A DNA stretch of 64,000 nt from NCBI GenBank assembly GCA_963662175.1, contig OY759221.1:1364001-1428000 (forward strand), read 5' to 3'. This DNA is from Aradus depressus (taxonomy: Eukaryota > Arthropoda > Insecta > Hemiptera > Aradidae). The translations under genes were made by a program, and so were the position numbers. Numbering within the stretch: position 1 is the first letter of the stretch; each line of letters opens with the position of its first letter. The notes under the pieces were generated by a model, which searched no databases, had not been told where the DNA came from, and worked only from the letters and a program-made list of their open reading frames with translations. Shown here one piece after another: positions 31,591 through 42,274 of this stretch.

Positions 31591-31984
31591 GTATATTTAT
31601 AATGCAGAAATTAAGCGTAAACACCTAGCCAACCGACGAACGCTATATTAACAAGTCCAGCAGAACTGTTTCGTCGTACTGTCTTTGTAATTGTTTCAAC
31701 TAAGACATTTCTTCAACATTTAAGAATGTTAGGTATCCCAGGGCAAGGATATCATCGAAAAAGCTCACATTAGTGATAAATGTGATAATTAAAATTTTTT
31801 TAAAGTTTAGTAATAAGAATGTGCATTACATAATGTTGTTCATTTTTTAAATTTTTATTAAATTATTATTTTTTATATATTAGCTTTTTAATTTTCATTC
31901 CATTATATTCATTGATATCAGCCACTGAATAAATAAAACAAACTTATTTTTGAAATATTGTCTATTCCACTAAAGATATATATA

Positions 31985-32034
31985 CATATATAACTACCGG
32001 TTTCGGCTTTATACCATCGTCAGGTCTAGTTATG
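31985..32034 (-). ncRNA. Hammerhead-like motif in PLE 3' region
   Basis: Minus strand: outer helix CAUA/UAUG, internal loop, stem I GAC/GUU, core CUGACGA, unpaired U, stem II GGU-AUAAA-GCC, GAAA, palindromic stem III ACCGGU, then A. The two-part stem I with an internal loop is what type I hammerheads use for loop contacts. PLEs are known to carry hammerheads in their terminal repeats. The extra U before stem II departs from the textbook form. Confidence 0.5.
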
Positions 32035-32355
32035 AACTAAGTCAGTTTGCAGAGAGCGACCCTTCAAATACATCTCAGGTCAAAGGGGGCTATTAGAACT
32101 TGGGAGTCCCCCGGCTGTACCGTTAGCTAACTCATGAAATATTTCTTAACAAAACCTAGTTCTAAATTTACATAAAACAATGTCACTAGACTAATACTGG
32201 AAAAATAACAAATAAATAAGTACAAATACAAGTAAATAATAAAAAATAGAAATAAAATTAATAACAATGTTAAGATTTAGATAACTTGAAACATATATGT
32301 GGAACCAAATATTAATAACAGATTATACAAACATATATGTGGAAACAGAACTGGT

Positions 32356-33441
32356 TTAGGGTGTTAACAAAGGGGAATAGTTGAAATAAATTTGGTCATT
32401 CGTGCAAATGTTCCTTTTGTTAGCTTTATTTATTTCTAATTGTTCTAAGCTATTAAGTAGCCTGCTTTTTGGGCAATAATGGAGATATTTGATGCCTGTA
32501 GATGGGTCGAAAGTGTGGCTATTGTCAATTATGTGGGTCGCGAATGTAGAACGGTTTCCTCGGTTCTTTATTTCGGCCGTGTGTTCTTTAATTCTTTCCT
32601 TAAAACGACGTCCTGTCTGTCCTATGTATAATTGACTGCACGTCGCACACTCTAGACTATAAACTCCGCTTCTATTTTCAATATCTGTTCTGTCCCTACC
32701 TCTCTCTAGGCACTGGCTTATGGGATTGATAGTTTTAAACCCGATATTGAAACCTTCTTTTTTCAACTCTTTACCTATTTTTTCTGAAATTTTTCCGTGG
32801 TAAGTTAAGCTGACCCATTTATTATAAACTTTATTTTGTGTTTCTAATTTGGTCAGTTTGTTCCTAAAATTATGATTTTTGACCTTCTTTTCAATTTTAT
32901 TTATTGTTTTTTGTGGGTAGCTATTGTTTTTGGCTATTTCCTTAATAATTTTAAGTTCTTTATCTTTTGATTGTTGGGTCATGGGAATTGAGTAGGCTCT
33001 GTGGAACATGGAATAAAAGGCCGCGTATTTGTAACTGGAAGGACAGTTAGAAGATGGGTGTATTACCGTGTCTGTTGTAGTCGGTTTTCTGTGAATGCTA
33101 AATTCGAATTTCTTGTTATTAATTTTGATCTCCAAGTCCAGAAAATTTATGGTTTGACCTCCTATTTCCAACGTGAATTTTATTTTGTTATGGACTTTGT
33201 TGACAAAGTCAAAAAATAAGTTAATTTGTCGTTCTGTTCCGTTAAAAAGAATCAAAATATCGTCCACGTACCGCTTCCAAAACATGATATTACTGATAAA
33301 TGGAGACTTCTCTAGAATTTCCCTCTCAATTCTATCCATAAATATATCAGCTAACAGGGGAGACAGGCTGGACCCCATCGCTAGCCCCTCTTTCTGTTTA
33401 TATAATTCACTATTGAAGATGAACTTTCTCAACTTAGAAGT
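32356..33441 (-). pseudogene. PLE reverse transcriptase/GIY-YIG endonuclease, 5'-truncated
   Basis: About 360 codons open from the truncation point to the stop at 32356. RT motifs visible are KEGLAMGSSLSPLLADIFM (motif 4), RYVDDILI (catalytic YVDD) and TINFLDLEI. HRKPTTTDTVIHPSSNCPSSYK follows in the thumb region. The endonuclease begins GVYSLECATCSQLYIGQTGR, a GIY-YIG core with the CxxC insertion typical of EN+ PLEs, then RFKERIKEH and a conserved E in SLEQLEI. The amino half, including RT motifs 1-3 with the first catalytic Asp, is missing. The remaining frame is intact, so insertion is fairly recent. Confidence 0.9.
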
Positions 33442-33639
33442 TATCAGCCACTGATATGGCTGAGTTGTGTGTTCATCCTAGCCGGAACTTCCACACCTAG
33501 CACAACATGACTTTTAAGGTCATTTTAAGCTGGTATTATCCTACCTCCTTGATTACATTTTTCATTTCATCTTACTACTCAAAATTAATTTAATTTATTT
33601 TTTGGTGCACCAGTAACATTGTACTTTACAAACTAGAAA

Positions 33640-33850
33640 AATTACAAAGTCTTTGATGAATCACCGATAATGTACTTGCCCAGTGCCATTCAACTATGTT
33701 TTTTTTCTAACTCGAAAACCAATTTACTGAAAAACATTCACAAGTTGTTAGCTAAAGCAATCAAAAATTGCTTGTGAATCCTCATACGAAATTTCGTATC
33801 GATAGACTCATAACATCGGAAGTTATTAGAGTTTTTTAGTTTAGGTTTCC
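33640..33850 (+). repeat. Dispersed R repeat, diverged
   Basis: Carries 'tgaatcaccgataatgtact', 'cgaaaaccaatt', 'cgaaatttcgtatcgataga' and 'cggaagttattagag', in the order of other R copies, with many substitutions. 33455-33640 before it holds nothing recognised. Confidence 0.6.
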
Positions 33851-33984
33851 TTTTGGAACTGAAACTCGTAGAAGATAAACGTATGTTTTTTAAAATATAT
33901 TTATTGTCTATTAATAATAATAACTTTTTTTATTGTTTAAAGAGATCACCCCTATACAATTGAGTGACCATTACTTTTACAATA

Positions 33985-34650
33985 TTAACATAATAATGAC
34001 ACATATAAAAGAATACACATATAAAACAATAATGACATATATAAAGAAACCTTTAACAAACAAAATAAATAAAATAAGTAATTACAAATTAATAATAATA
34101 ATGTAACACAGAGAGTAAATATGGAGTGGGGATGTAGGTATTGAATATAATATGTAAGTTGAAATATATTTTTCGTTAACAATGAATGATTCAGAGCGCT
34201 GATCAAATAATAGAAAATGTTTGAGATATCATTCTTATTATGGGCCAGGAGTAATGTATGAAAGTTGGATCGGTCTATACTGATACTCTGAAGCAGGAAG
34301 TGGCTTCTAATGGGGGAGTATATCGGACAGGATATTAACAGGTGGTATACGTCTTCCAATTCATTTTTATTGCAGATTGTACAAAGTTCCTGGAGATTAA
34401 GGGTGTATATATTATTTTTGTAACTGATTTTTAGATAATACTTGCCAGATAGACGGAGTTGAGTCAGTGCTTTGATGTGTGAGAAAGGAGCATTCAGGTT
34501 TAGGTATGGTTGGAGTTGATCTGGGTTGTAAATATTGGAATAAAAGGTGTATCGGCATTCTAAAAAATAATATTTATCTTTATTCTTCAGATGATTCACA
34601 AATGCGTCCGAAACCCTGAGCAGGGAGTTTTTTATCTTTACCGGATCCAA
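33985..34650 (-). pseudogene. LINE ORF2 carboxy-terminal fragment
   Basis: The minus strand reads 221 codons. The middle has LCTICNK...DVYHLLISCPIY, the C-x2-C...H-x4-C zinc-knuckle-like motif at the end of ORF2 in Jockey/I-type non-LTR retrotransposons. The preceding 'ALTQLRLSGKYYL' also resembles that region. RT and endonuclease domains are absent, as in a 5'-truncated insertion. The tail after about residue 160 is hydrophobic and may be read-through. The clade cannot be named. Confidence 0.65.
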
Positions 34651-34835
34651 TATATTTAATTATTCTCCCTCCCCAATTTCATTTAAAATGCTTTTTACTT
34701 GGGACACCCAATCTCTTTAGTCTCATTTGGCTTCTGTAAGCTTAATTCCATTAGGTTTATGTAACAAATTTTGGGGTACCCACTGTTATCCATCTGAGCG
34801 AGTAGTTCAACAGTTTCTAGGCTATGTGCATTATT

Positions 34836-34965
34836 TATTGTCTATTTCACAAGATATATGGAAGTACATACTTTAGTATTGCTACCATATTCAGCCACAA
34901 CTTAACAAATACTGAGTACGGCTGACATGATAACAATACCGAAAGTAAAAAAATGTTGAGTATCA
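34836..34965. mobile_element. PLE-type tail relic
   Basis: 'ttattgtctatttcacaaga' matches the terminus at 25470 and 31955. 'tattgctaccatat' at about 34880 mirrors 'atatggtagcaat' at 25505. It is fragmentary and close to the LINE fragment. Confidence 0.35.
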
Positions 34966-34999
34966 TTGAAACTCGACATATGTCGAGGACCTTATTAGT

Positions 35000-35770
35000 T
35001 CTTGGAACCACCTATAAACTTCATGTCGGTAGATCATTATACAGACAGTTATTACGGTTTTTGATCTGAAATCCATTCCCCTTTCGTCGATTCGGCTGTA
35101 AATTGACAGGTGTCGACCTTCTGGAGATTTGGAGTAAACATACAAGTCGTGTCGATGGATTCCGTTGACAGACAGCTTTAGGTTTTTTGTGTTCAGCTTC
35201 TCCACTCCTAATCTTTTCCTTCATTCCGGCTGATTTGATCAATATCCAATAGGTGTCGTCCCTACGATGTTTTCTGCACACAGAAAGGATTTCGTGACGA
35301 TATGTTCACAGACACGCGGAGGGACAGGTTTTACATCTCGAAATTCGATGCGAAGTTTCACTAGAATTTTATCTTTTCTGACCTGATTCCGAAAATGAAA
35401 AACAAATCCTGTCTGTGTCTGTGGACGATAACTCCCTGGAATAAATGTATCAACACGTAATGTTGTTTGTATCCTGAACCCTCTAACAATGACACATATT
35501 TATTTTCAATCAAATCGGCCGAAGGAGAGGGAGTGAGACTTAACACAAACGCTCTAATAACTGTTGTCGTAATGAATGTATTGACACGATATTTCATGTG
35601 TAAATTCGAAGTTCTCTAAGGAAGACACCTATTAATTTTCAGCCGAAAGGGAAGGGGCTCAATTCAAAAATACCAATAACTGCCGATCTCAAATGTTGAA
35701 TTCTATCCCAAAAGGAAGATTGGCTTTGGAGGGAGAGCAACAACGTAATTTATTAATTCGTACTGGGGAA
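35000..35770. repeat. Two R repeats in opposite orientation
   Basis: 35000-35350 reads in plus orientation ('gacaggtgtcgaccttctgg', 'gtgtcgatggattccg'). 35380-35770 reads in minus orientation ('gataactccctggaataaat', 'ctgttgtcgtaatgaatgta', 'ttggagggagagcaac'). The junction looks like tail-to-tail insertions. Short open frames here are not genes. Confidence 0.65.
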
Positions 35771-36178
35771 GTACATAGCCGGTGAGAAACGAGGCGATGG
35801 CAGACCTGTCTTTGTAAAAACAATGTGTTTTCTCCTCAATTCAAGTTGTCTTAAATCCCTTTTATTCGTAGATAACCTGTATGATTGATGATGAAACCCT
35901 TCCATGTGCGAGTTTGTCTAGTATTTCACTGGTGTCATATCTGTTGTAAATCAGTTAACACATTAGATAGAGATGGAGAGAGAGGTTCCAATTTACCGGT
36001 CACAATACACCCACACATCCGGACCTTCTGGCACAAAGGATGAACACTCCATTACTATAGTCATTGACTATCACAGACAGTGGCAGCAACAGACCCAACC
36101 GGGAAACGCTACATTTATTTTCGCGATAAGCTTACTACCTAATTATATAACTATTTTTTCTTTATTTTTTTTTCTTTT

Positions 36179-36359
36179 GGCTTTATGAACGGTGCATATT
36201 AGCCATGTAAATGTGTTATGTATAATTATTTAAGACATCCATGGCCCCGGGAGGGAGTTCTATCTATGAAATAAAACTTACTCCCGGACGGGATTCGAAC
36301 CCGCAAACCATGGTGAGACCATGCGACCAAAGCCCTACGCTCTAGCCCGCACGGCCACC
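36179..36359 (-). mobile_element. tRNA-derived SINE (family 2)
   Basis: The minus strand begins GGTGGCCGTGCGGGCTAGAG and continues to GCGGGTTCGAATCCCGTCC, a tRNA-like head with a perfect B box, an extra-arm-sized middle and CCATGG. A second copy lies at 50616-50787, and both end 'catattagccat...ataaagcc'. Unrelated in body to family 1. Confidence 0.8.
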
Positions 36360-37169
36360 AAAATATAACTATGCAGACAACTAATGTTGTAAAAATGGTT
36401 GTTCATTCACTGTTTCCAGGTTGAGGAAGGTCAGTCCGATATTGTCACTCCAATGAGACTACATGACTTCTGAACCTCGTTATTTGAAGCCATCATCGTG
36501 AAATTTTTATATCCGGGTTCCCGTAAGGAAACCTATTCTTAAAACGTAAAGAAAGTGGGTTTCCACACGGCGGCTATGCATGTGTCTGTGATTTTTTTTT
36601 TGTTTTCGATAACTTCAAAAATGTACCAATTTGAATATATTTATTTGGTTTTTTTGTACAATGTTCGTCACAGTGAAGACTCAAGGTTTATTGATTTTGG
36701 TGCCAATCGGGTTAGTGGTTTTGAGAATAAGTGGATTTTAGAACATATTTTATACGTATAAAACAATATCATCCATGTACTTTCTGCCAAATTCCACTGA
36801 AATCGGTTTATCTGATAACTTCGTATTTTCTGACTTCTGCGACCTACTTAGTTCCACCTTTTTTTTTTTTAAGAAATATATATTATTATTTTCTGTGAGA
36901 GGTACGCGGACTACATTTTGAGAAACTCTACCATGACTGGGTGTTTCGGAGTGGGATGTGCCGACGTCACGTCTTCAGCCAATATTTGGTCAATAATTAA
37001 TACTGGCTCCACTCTACCAAAGAGACTTCCAATGCCAAAACATTGCAAAATATTTGCATTCCGGGTGTTGCGCAAAAGTGATCAAACATCCGTGGCTGTT
37101 CGTTTGTCTTTCCTTCCACCAGGTATCTTTATTCAGAGTGTAACCAAACGGAAGAACAACAGGGTCACA
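36360..37169. other. No recognised feature
   Basis: Includes a moderately open stretch at 36918-37187 without a known domain. No repeat of this window matches it. Confidence 0.3.
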
Positions 37170-37475
37170 GTGAGAGGACGCCGGTAGCGTGCTTGCCTTC
37201 TGAGCTCAAGATCCCGGGTTCGAAACCCGGCCGATGCCCTTAGGTTGTTTATCTGGGAAGAGAAGAAACATTGAGCACGCCGTCCTTCAGATGGGACATT
37301 AAGCGATGGTTCCGAGTCTGGATTCGTTGAAGACCCCTATCCTAGGTGGATTAACCAAAATTTAGGACTTCCACAATAGAGTCGCTTTCATGTTCACCTC
37401 AGCGACGAAAGAGTAGGCGATATGACCTCGTACTTAAAGCTTGGGCATGAGTCACAATAGCTAACTGGGAGGGTC
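37170..37475 (+). mobile_element. SINE family 1
   Basis: Head 'ggacgccggtagcgtgcttg' lacks part of the A box, but the B box GGTTCGAAACCCGG is perfect. The body ('gagcacgccgtccttcagat') and tail ('gggcatgagtcacaatagct') match the family. Confidence 0.85.
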
Positions 37476-37719
37476 AGTCTAGCCTGCTAGACCCCCCTGG
37501 AAAATCATATGAGGTTAAGTACGATTTACTTTTAAAAAGTTAGTATATGTATACAGGATGTTCAAGATAAAATGAGCCAATCGCAAATATCTCGCCAGAG
37601 AAGGAAAATAGAGAAATATGCCAAATGAAAAATATTTTTTCCTTGGCCTCTATTTTAAATTTTAACTAGCAATATGACCTTAGTTGTCGATATTTAAAAA
37701 AAAGTGAAAACGATGAAAA

Positions 37720-38180
37720 GAAGGAAAGTTTAGAGAGAGCGCGTATACATATTTGTGAGTAGGGGTATAACCTCAAATGTATAGATCAAAGGAACTTCAA
37801 AAGAGCAATAACAAAAGGTAAGGGTCCACCAAATATAAATAGCAGAGGTTTAGAGGGAGAGCGAAAACTTAAGTGTGAGCGCTAAAAAAATATGCACGCT
37901 TTCACCTTATCGGGGAGCTTGTGAAAATCTGAAACCATGGACCCGTGCGGTTCTGGAACCGTCGACCCGAGGGCGGGTCTGGAACCCGGTACGCGAAAAC
38001 TCAAATATGTCTCGTATGTACCTGGTTGCACAGTAACGAGGAACCGTACTAGCTGCACTAGTTTAGCCTATCAGCCGACATTGCTGTCTTAATGTTTTTC
38101 AGAAGATATGAAGAAGCGGCGCCACAAGGACCACTTGTATTCTGTATTTCTTCTTCGGCTATTTTGGTTAAAACCAACCA
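37720..38180 (-). repeat. Dispersed repeat S
   Basis: Shows 'gtttagagggagagcgaaaa', 'caccttatcggggagcttgt' and 'tattctgtatttcttcttcg' with 'gctattttggtt'. The last words are the seed of the 43-bp array at 44646-44998 (opposite strand). 37555-37720 before it starts 'acaggatgttcaag', possibly one tip of a mariner-like MITE, but no partner was found. Confidence 0.6.
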
Positions 38181-38407
38181 AAACAAATCTCATCTTTACA
38201 TATGGGTGACATCTCTTATCTCAGAAACACACTAGGCTGTCTTCCCACTTCTCCTTAATACGGTGACTAGTGATGTCGAAAACTGCACCTTAACAGGAAC
38301 GGAACAAGTTGTTACTGCTCCAAAAAAAATACCTGTTATAAATACCTATAATTTTAGAAGAGGAATTTCACACTTGCGCGAAGGGAAAAAGGCTTATTAC
38401 AAAATAC

Positions 38408-38765
38408 CTAATATTTTGGATCAGAGATCTCACACCAGGAGCTGGAGCTCACGTATGTTTGATTCAGTTACAAAATTCCTAATATTTTGGATCAGAGATC
38501 TCACACCAGGAGCTGGAGCTCACGTATGTTTGATTCAGTTACAAAATACCTAATATTTTGGATCAGAGATCTCACACCAGGAGCTGGAGCTCACGTATGT
38601 TTGATTCAGTTACAAAATTCCTAATATTTTGGATCAGAGATCTCACACCAGGAGCTGGAGCTCACGTATGTTTGATTCAGTTACAAAATACCTAATATTT
38701 TGGATCAGAGATCTCACACCAGGAGCTGGAGCTCACGTATGTTTGATTCAGTTACAAAATTCCTA
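38408..38765. repeat. 71-bp tandem array with dimeric order
   Basis: Five units (starts 38408, 38479, 38550, 38621, 38692). The junction base alternates strictly between AAAATACCT and AAAATTCCT in successive units, so the real period is a 142-bp dimer. 38770-39600 beyond is AT-rich with nothing recognised. Confidence 0.95.
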
Positions 38766-39637
38766 ATATTTTTCAAGTCTTATGACGCATGCGCCGCTAG
38801 TTTAACTGACAAGGCGATAGATATCTTATCATCTGTATATATTAGACAGATGTTTGATTCTTCTCAGCTCAGTTCCTTGGGAATTTATTTTGTTTTTACT
38901 ATTTTTTTTTTTAGATATTTTCTACTTAGACATCCAAAACTTATGTTATTTCAAGCTCTTCAAATAATTTGAATTGTTTAAAATTTACTTTCATTTGTAT
39001 ATTTGTGCTTCATTATTGTACCTGATTTTATTTTATAAAGAAGTAAATTGGAAGATTTTTTTACTTTTTTTATGCTGATTTACTCATTGTATTTAATTTT
39101 ATATTTCTGTAAAAATAAGAACCTTCTTCCTTTTTGTTTTTCTCACAGGGTCACAATAAGTATGTTTAACATGAAAAATTGTGTAATAAAAAGGTATTCA
39201 TGTTTTTTTTTGTTTTTTTCGAATTTGTAAATGTTTGTATAAATTCTTCTTAATAATAAATGCTTGAAAATGAACGGTGTGCTTACGTTTCAATAGGGGT
39301 TATCTTACCATTTCGTTGTAATAAGCTTTAAGTTTATCTTTTTATGATTTCCACGAAAATTACTAATTGTCAATTTCCAAGAATTTGTTCAATGGGTACT
39401 AATATTTCGGTATTGTTAAATTGAAGCAAGATATTTGTTTTTCTCGTTTCCTGAAAAAGAGGTGACTCTGTTCCTTGGCTTCAGCTGGACTTATTGTGGA
39501 CTGCTTTCTTTTTCTGACTTCCTCCTCCTGTCCTCCGTAGTCCGTTTCTGCTTTTTCTTGAATGTCTCCAACCCCGAGCGAGCTCTGCAGGGTCCACTAG
39601 TTGGACCGATCGTATCAAAACATTCCAACTGGCTTCT

Positions 39638-39712
39638 GTTTTTGTAGCTATTGGGACTATTTGGTGTAGCATGAATTACGGTGTCAGTTGTTGTGGGTTT
39701 TCTGTTCATTTG
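39638..39712 (-). pseudogene. PLE reverse-transcriptase fragment
   Basis: The minus strand reads NRKPTTTDTVIHATPNSP and then NSYKN, nearly the same as the thumb segment of the PLE at 32356-33441 (HRKPTTTDTVIHPSSNCP...). Following codons (RSQLECFDTIG...) do not match, so this is a short relic joined to other sequence. Confidence 0.7.
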
Positions 39713-39839
39713 AATTTAATATTTTTTTAATTTTAGGTCAGAAGTTTTGTTCTTCCCCGCCCATTTATATTGTAAATTTTATATTTGTGGTTTAAATTTG
39801 GTATTTCTCATGATAATGTGTAGAACAGCTAGAAATTAA

Positions 39840-40340
39840 TAGAACTCGTAAAAATGGAAATTGTTTGAACGACCAAAAGCACTTCAAATTCTCTCCTCTG
39901 CTAATAACTATTAACTTACAAGTATTTATGTCAATATTAAACTAGATTAAATTTCTTCTTTCTGCGATTTCTTCCGTTGAGACATGTAATAGCTATATAC
40001 TATACGCCTATGCTAGATTGATTTCATATAATTTTTTGTTTCCAATTTTATTTTAGTTACAAGCATTGGTGTCAATATTAACGTAGAACAAATATTCCTT
40101 TACTCAGACATATAGTAACTATGTACTGCACATTCATGTTGTTATATTGATTTCATAGGACTATTTATATTTTATTTTATTTTGGTTTCTTGTTATTTTC
40201 TCGTTTTCGAATACATATATCCACAGTTGGTCAATACCGTTAGAATAGTGGTTTCCACCCCTAGGTTTTGCCAAGGGAGGAGGACCCCTCCTACCCCAGG
40301 TATTCTTAAGTTAATATAAAGATGTCTGCCTAGCTCCTAC
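39840..40340. other. Diverged direct duplication, about 150 bp
   Basis: 39900-40035 and 40060-40170 share 'acaagyattkrtgtcaatatt', '(g)agacatrtartaact' and 'ttgatttcata' in order. No gene. Confidence 0.4.
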
Positions 40341-40364
40341 ATATCTCCATTATGGTTGAACTTG

Positions 40365-40450
40365 GTGCTGTCGATGGCGTAATCCGAAACTGGTACACAT
40401 TTACCTTTATGTATCTGGAATTAGACAATATAAGTGTTTAATAAAAAATA
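40365..40450 (+). mobile_element. PLE 3'-end fragment, decayed hammerhead-like motif
   Basis: Same layout as 9764-9860: GUG/CAC closing stem, CUGUCGA (core A changed to U), GGC/UCC (stem II damaged), GAAAC, then 'ggaattagacaatataagtg'. An older copy. Confidence 0.6.
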
Positions 40451-40510
40451 TGTTTCATTATATTTTTAATTTTATTTGTTGCTATATATCTAGATATATT
40501 TTTTTTACAG

Positions 40511-40672
40511 ATATGACAGAACTAATCACCTTGTAGCAGACTTGCCTGGAAAGAAGGGACAACTACATCTACCACCTGCCAAGAAAGCTACAGCGCTCTG
40601 TACTAAATATAATATTGCTCGTCTTCTGTTGCTTCTTTTGTATCTTACTAATGTCTTAAATAAAGTTGTTTA
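40511..40672 (+). other. Exon-like relic, possibly piggyBac transposase C-terminus
   Basis: A polypyrimidine stretch and 'ttttttacag' precede a 53-codon open frame (YDRTNHLVADLPGKKGQ...ending NVLNKVV stop), with AATAAA right at the stop. The layout 'H-x-P/L...GKKGQ...ALCTKYNI' resembles the cysteine-rich tail of some piggyBac-like transposases with most Cys lost. This is inference on a short match; it could be another decayed 3' exon. Confidence 0.25.
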
Positions 40673-40744
40673 AATAATTATTGTTCTGTTTCTATATTCA
40701 GGAGGAAGGACATCTTGGGGATGTTGTTCATATTCCATGACTGA

Positions 40745-41245
40745 GAAAATTACCGTTGAATCACCGACAATGTACCTCCCCAGCACGAATTAACCAATTA
40801 GGTTTTCACTCTTCTTCTAAAACCAATCGACCGTTTGAGCTAAAGATAAATAGTTCACTTAAACAGGGCCTTCTGAATTCTGTATCGATATGTTCTTTAT
40901 ATCGGCAGTTATTGGGGGTTTTTGGAGCCCCTCTACCCCCTTCTCCGGCCCATTCCGCTGAAAATTAATAAGTGTCCTTATGTGGTTTTGAATTTACATA
41001 TGAAATTTTATGTCAATTCATTCTTTATAATGGCAGTTATTGGGGTTTTTGTGTTGAGCCCGCTCTAATTTCCCTTGGGTCGATTTGGCTTAAAATCAAT
41101 GGGTGTCGTAATTATTGGGTTCAGGATACACATGCAACATGTTGACAGATATTTTCTCTTTCATTTTTGGAATGAAAATCTGATTTTCCGGTGAAAACTC
41201 AACATTGATTTTCTGACTAATTACATACCTTCCCCTATACTTCCT
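40745..41245 (+). repeat. Dispersed R repeat, long copy
   Basis: One of the most complete copies: 'tgaatcaccgacaatgtacc', 'ctaaaaccaatcgaccgttt', 'tatcgatatgttctttatat', 'cggcagttattgggggtttt', a second 'ggcagttattggggtttttg', 'cgatttggcttaaaatcaat' and an end with 'catacct'. No open frame. The doubled 'cagttattgggg' block shows internal duplication. Confidence 0.75.
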
Positions 41246-41254
41246 ATAGCTGGG

Positions 41255-42195
41255 GAAATATAATTATTTAAATCTTCCATTTAAGGGATCTCTGGTAAAA
41301 TACAGTGTAAATTCTATATAGCGACACTTAAGGGACTGCGCATTTTATGGCGTTGTTGAGAGTTGTCGTTAAATGAAGAGAAGAACAATCAATACATATT
41401 ACATTACATTTAATAGTAATAAAGTATAAAATTTACAAACAACAAACATTAATATTGATACAAATAACAACGCTTATTGTGTCTAGTCTGTTATCTTCGT
41501 CTGACGTTTTTTGCTGCTCCAGTATTTTAAGGTAATCACAACAAACAAAAAAAAATAATTTCTTAGAATCTTCGGTACGTATGATGCCGACAGTCGAGGT
41601 AAATAAAAAGACTATTAAGACTAACTGCATATTTAAGAATGTATTCAATGAAGCAACAAAATAACAAACAAAAGACCGTACACAGCTGCAGTTGTTATTA
41701 ATTTGGGCAACTTGAAAGTACTGTTTATTGCTTAGTAATGACGTATTGTTGTCGTTATGTAGAGTGGGTGTGATGCTACATAGAGTGTATAATTGTATGG
41801 ACAACAAGATAAACCAACCAGATTCAAGTAATTTCGATGTTTTAGGGAGTTTGTCGTTAAATCGAGTGGCGTTAAATGGAGTTTACACTGTATTTTTAAA
41901 AATTAACAAAACAAAATGGAGTCTTATTTGGGTTAATTCGCGCGGGGAATTACATTAGCGATTATTCACCGACAATTTATTGCTTTAATATAAATAGGTT
42001 TATTTTTATTGTTGTGACTAATGTCCGGACTTCAACAACGAGGTCATGTCACATACTACCAGAGCGCTCTAGGTTTTATTTTTCTTTTCTGCTCGAAACT
42101 TCTTATAATCATCCAAAGTTAATTTGATATGTTGGATTATAGAACTGCTATTACTGGGGGTTATTTTAGCTGACTGTTTGGTCGGATGAACATGG
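41255..42195. repeat. Left arm of large inverted duplication
   Basis: Without the MITE at 41303-41890, this arm is the reverse complement of 43985-44345 at high identity ('ttcgcgcggggaattacatt', 'gcgattattcaccgaca', 'cttataatcatccaaagtta'). Both arms contain the same 3' fragment of SINE family 1 (42015-42080 here), so the duplication came after that SINE. Confidence 0.85.
41303..41890. mobile_element. pogo/Tigger-like MITE with TA duplication
   Basis: 588 bp flanked by TA (41301-41302, 41891-41892). Tips CAGTGTAAATTCTATATAGCG and CAGTGTAAACTCCATTTAACG (right, complement) are the pogo/Tigger style. The interior again mirrors 'gtcgttaaatgaag' and 'gtcgttaaatcgag'. The other arm of the inverted duplication shows the empty TA site near 44287. 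No transposase. Confidence 0.9.
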
Positions 42196-42274
42196 ATTTC
42201 CAGTAAAAACCACATCGAGTTCCATGTGAGGTGAGTTGGGGCCCCAGGAAGGAGGCTGTCATCTATGATATAAC

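Larger units (their letters stand above)
31929..33441 (-). mobile_element. Penelope-like retroelement (PLE), 5'-truncated, with TSD
   Basis: The 13-bp direct repeat 'tatcagccactga' at 31916-31928 and 33442-33454 encloses the element exactly. It codes for the carboxy half of an RT plus a GIY-YIG endonuclease (32356-33441), followed by about 430 bp of 3' non-coding sequence with a hammerhead-like motif (31985-32034). Its terminal 'gacaatatttc' sequence is shared with fragments near 9830, 16300, 25470, 34850, 40430 and 59330. The 5' truncation plus target duplication fits target-primed reverse transcription. Confidence 0.9.
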
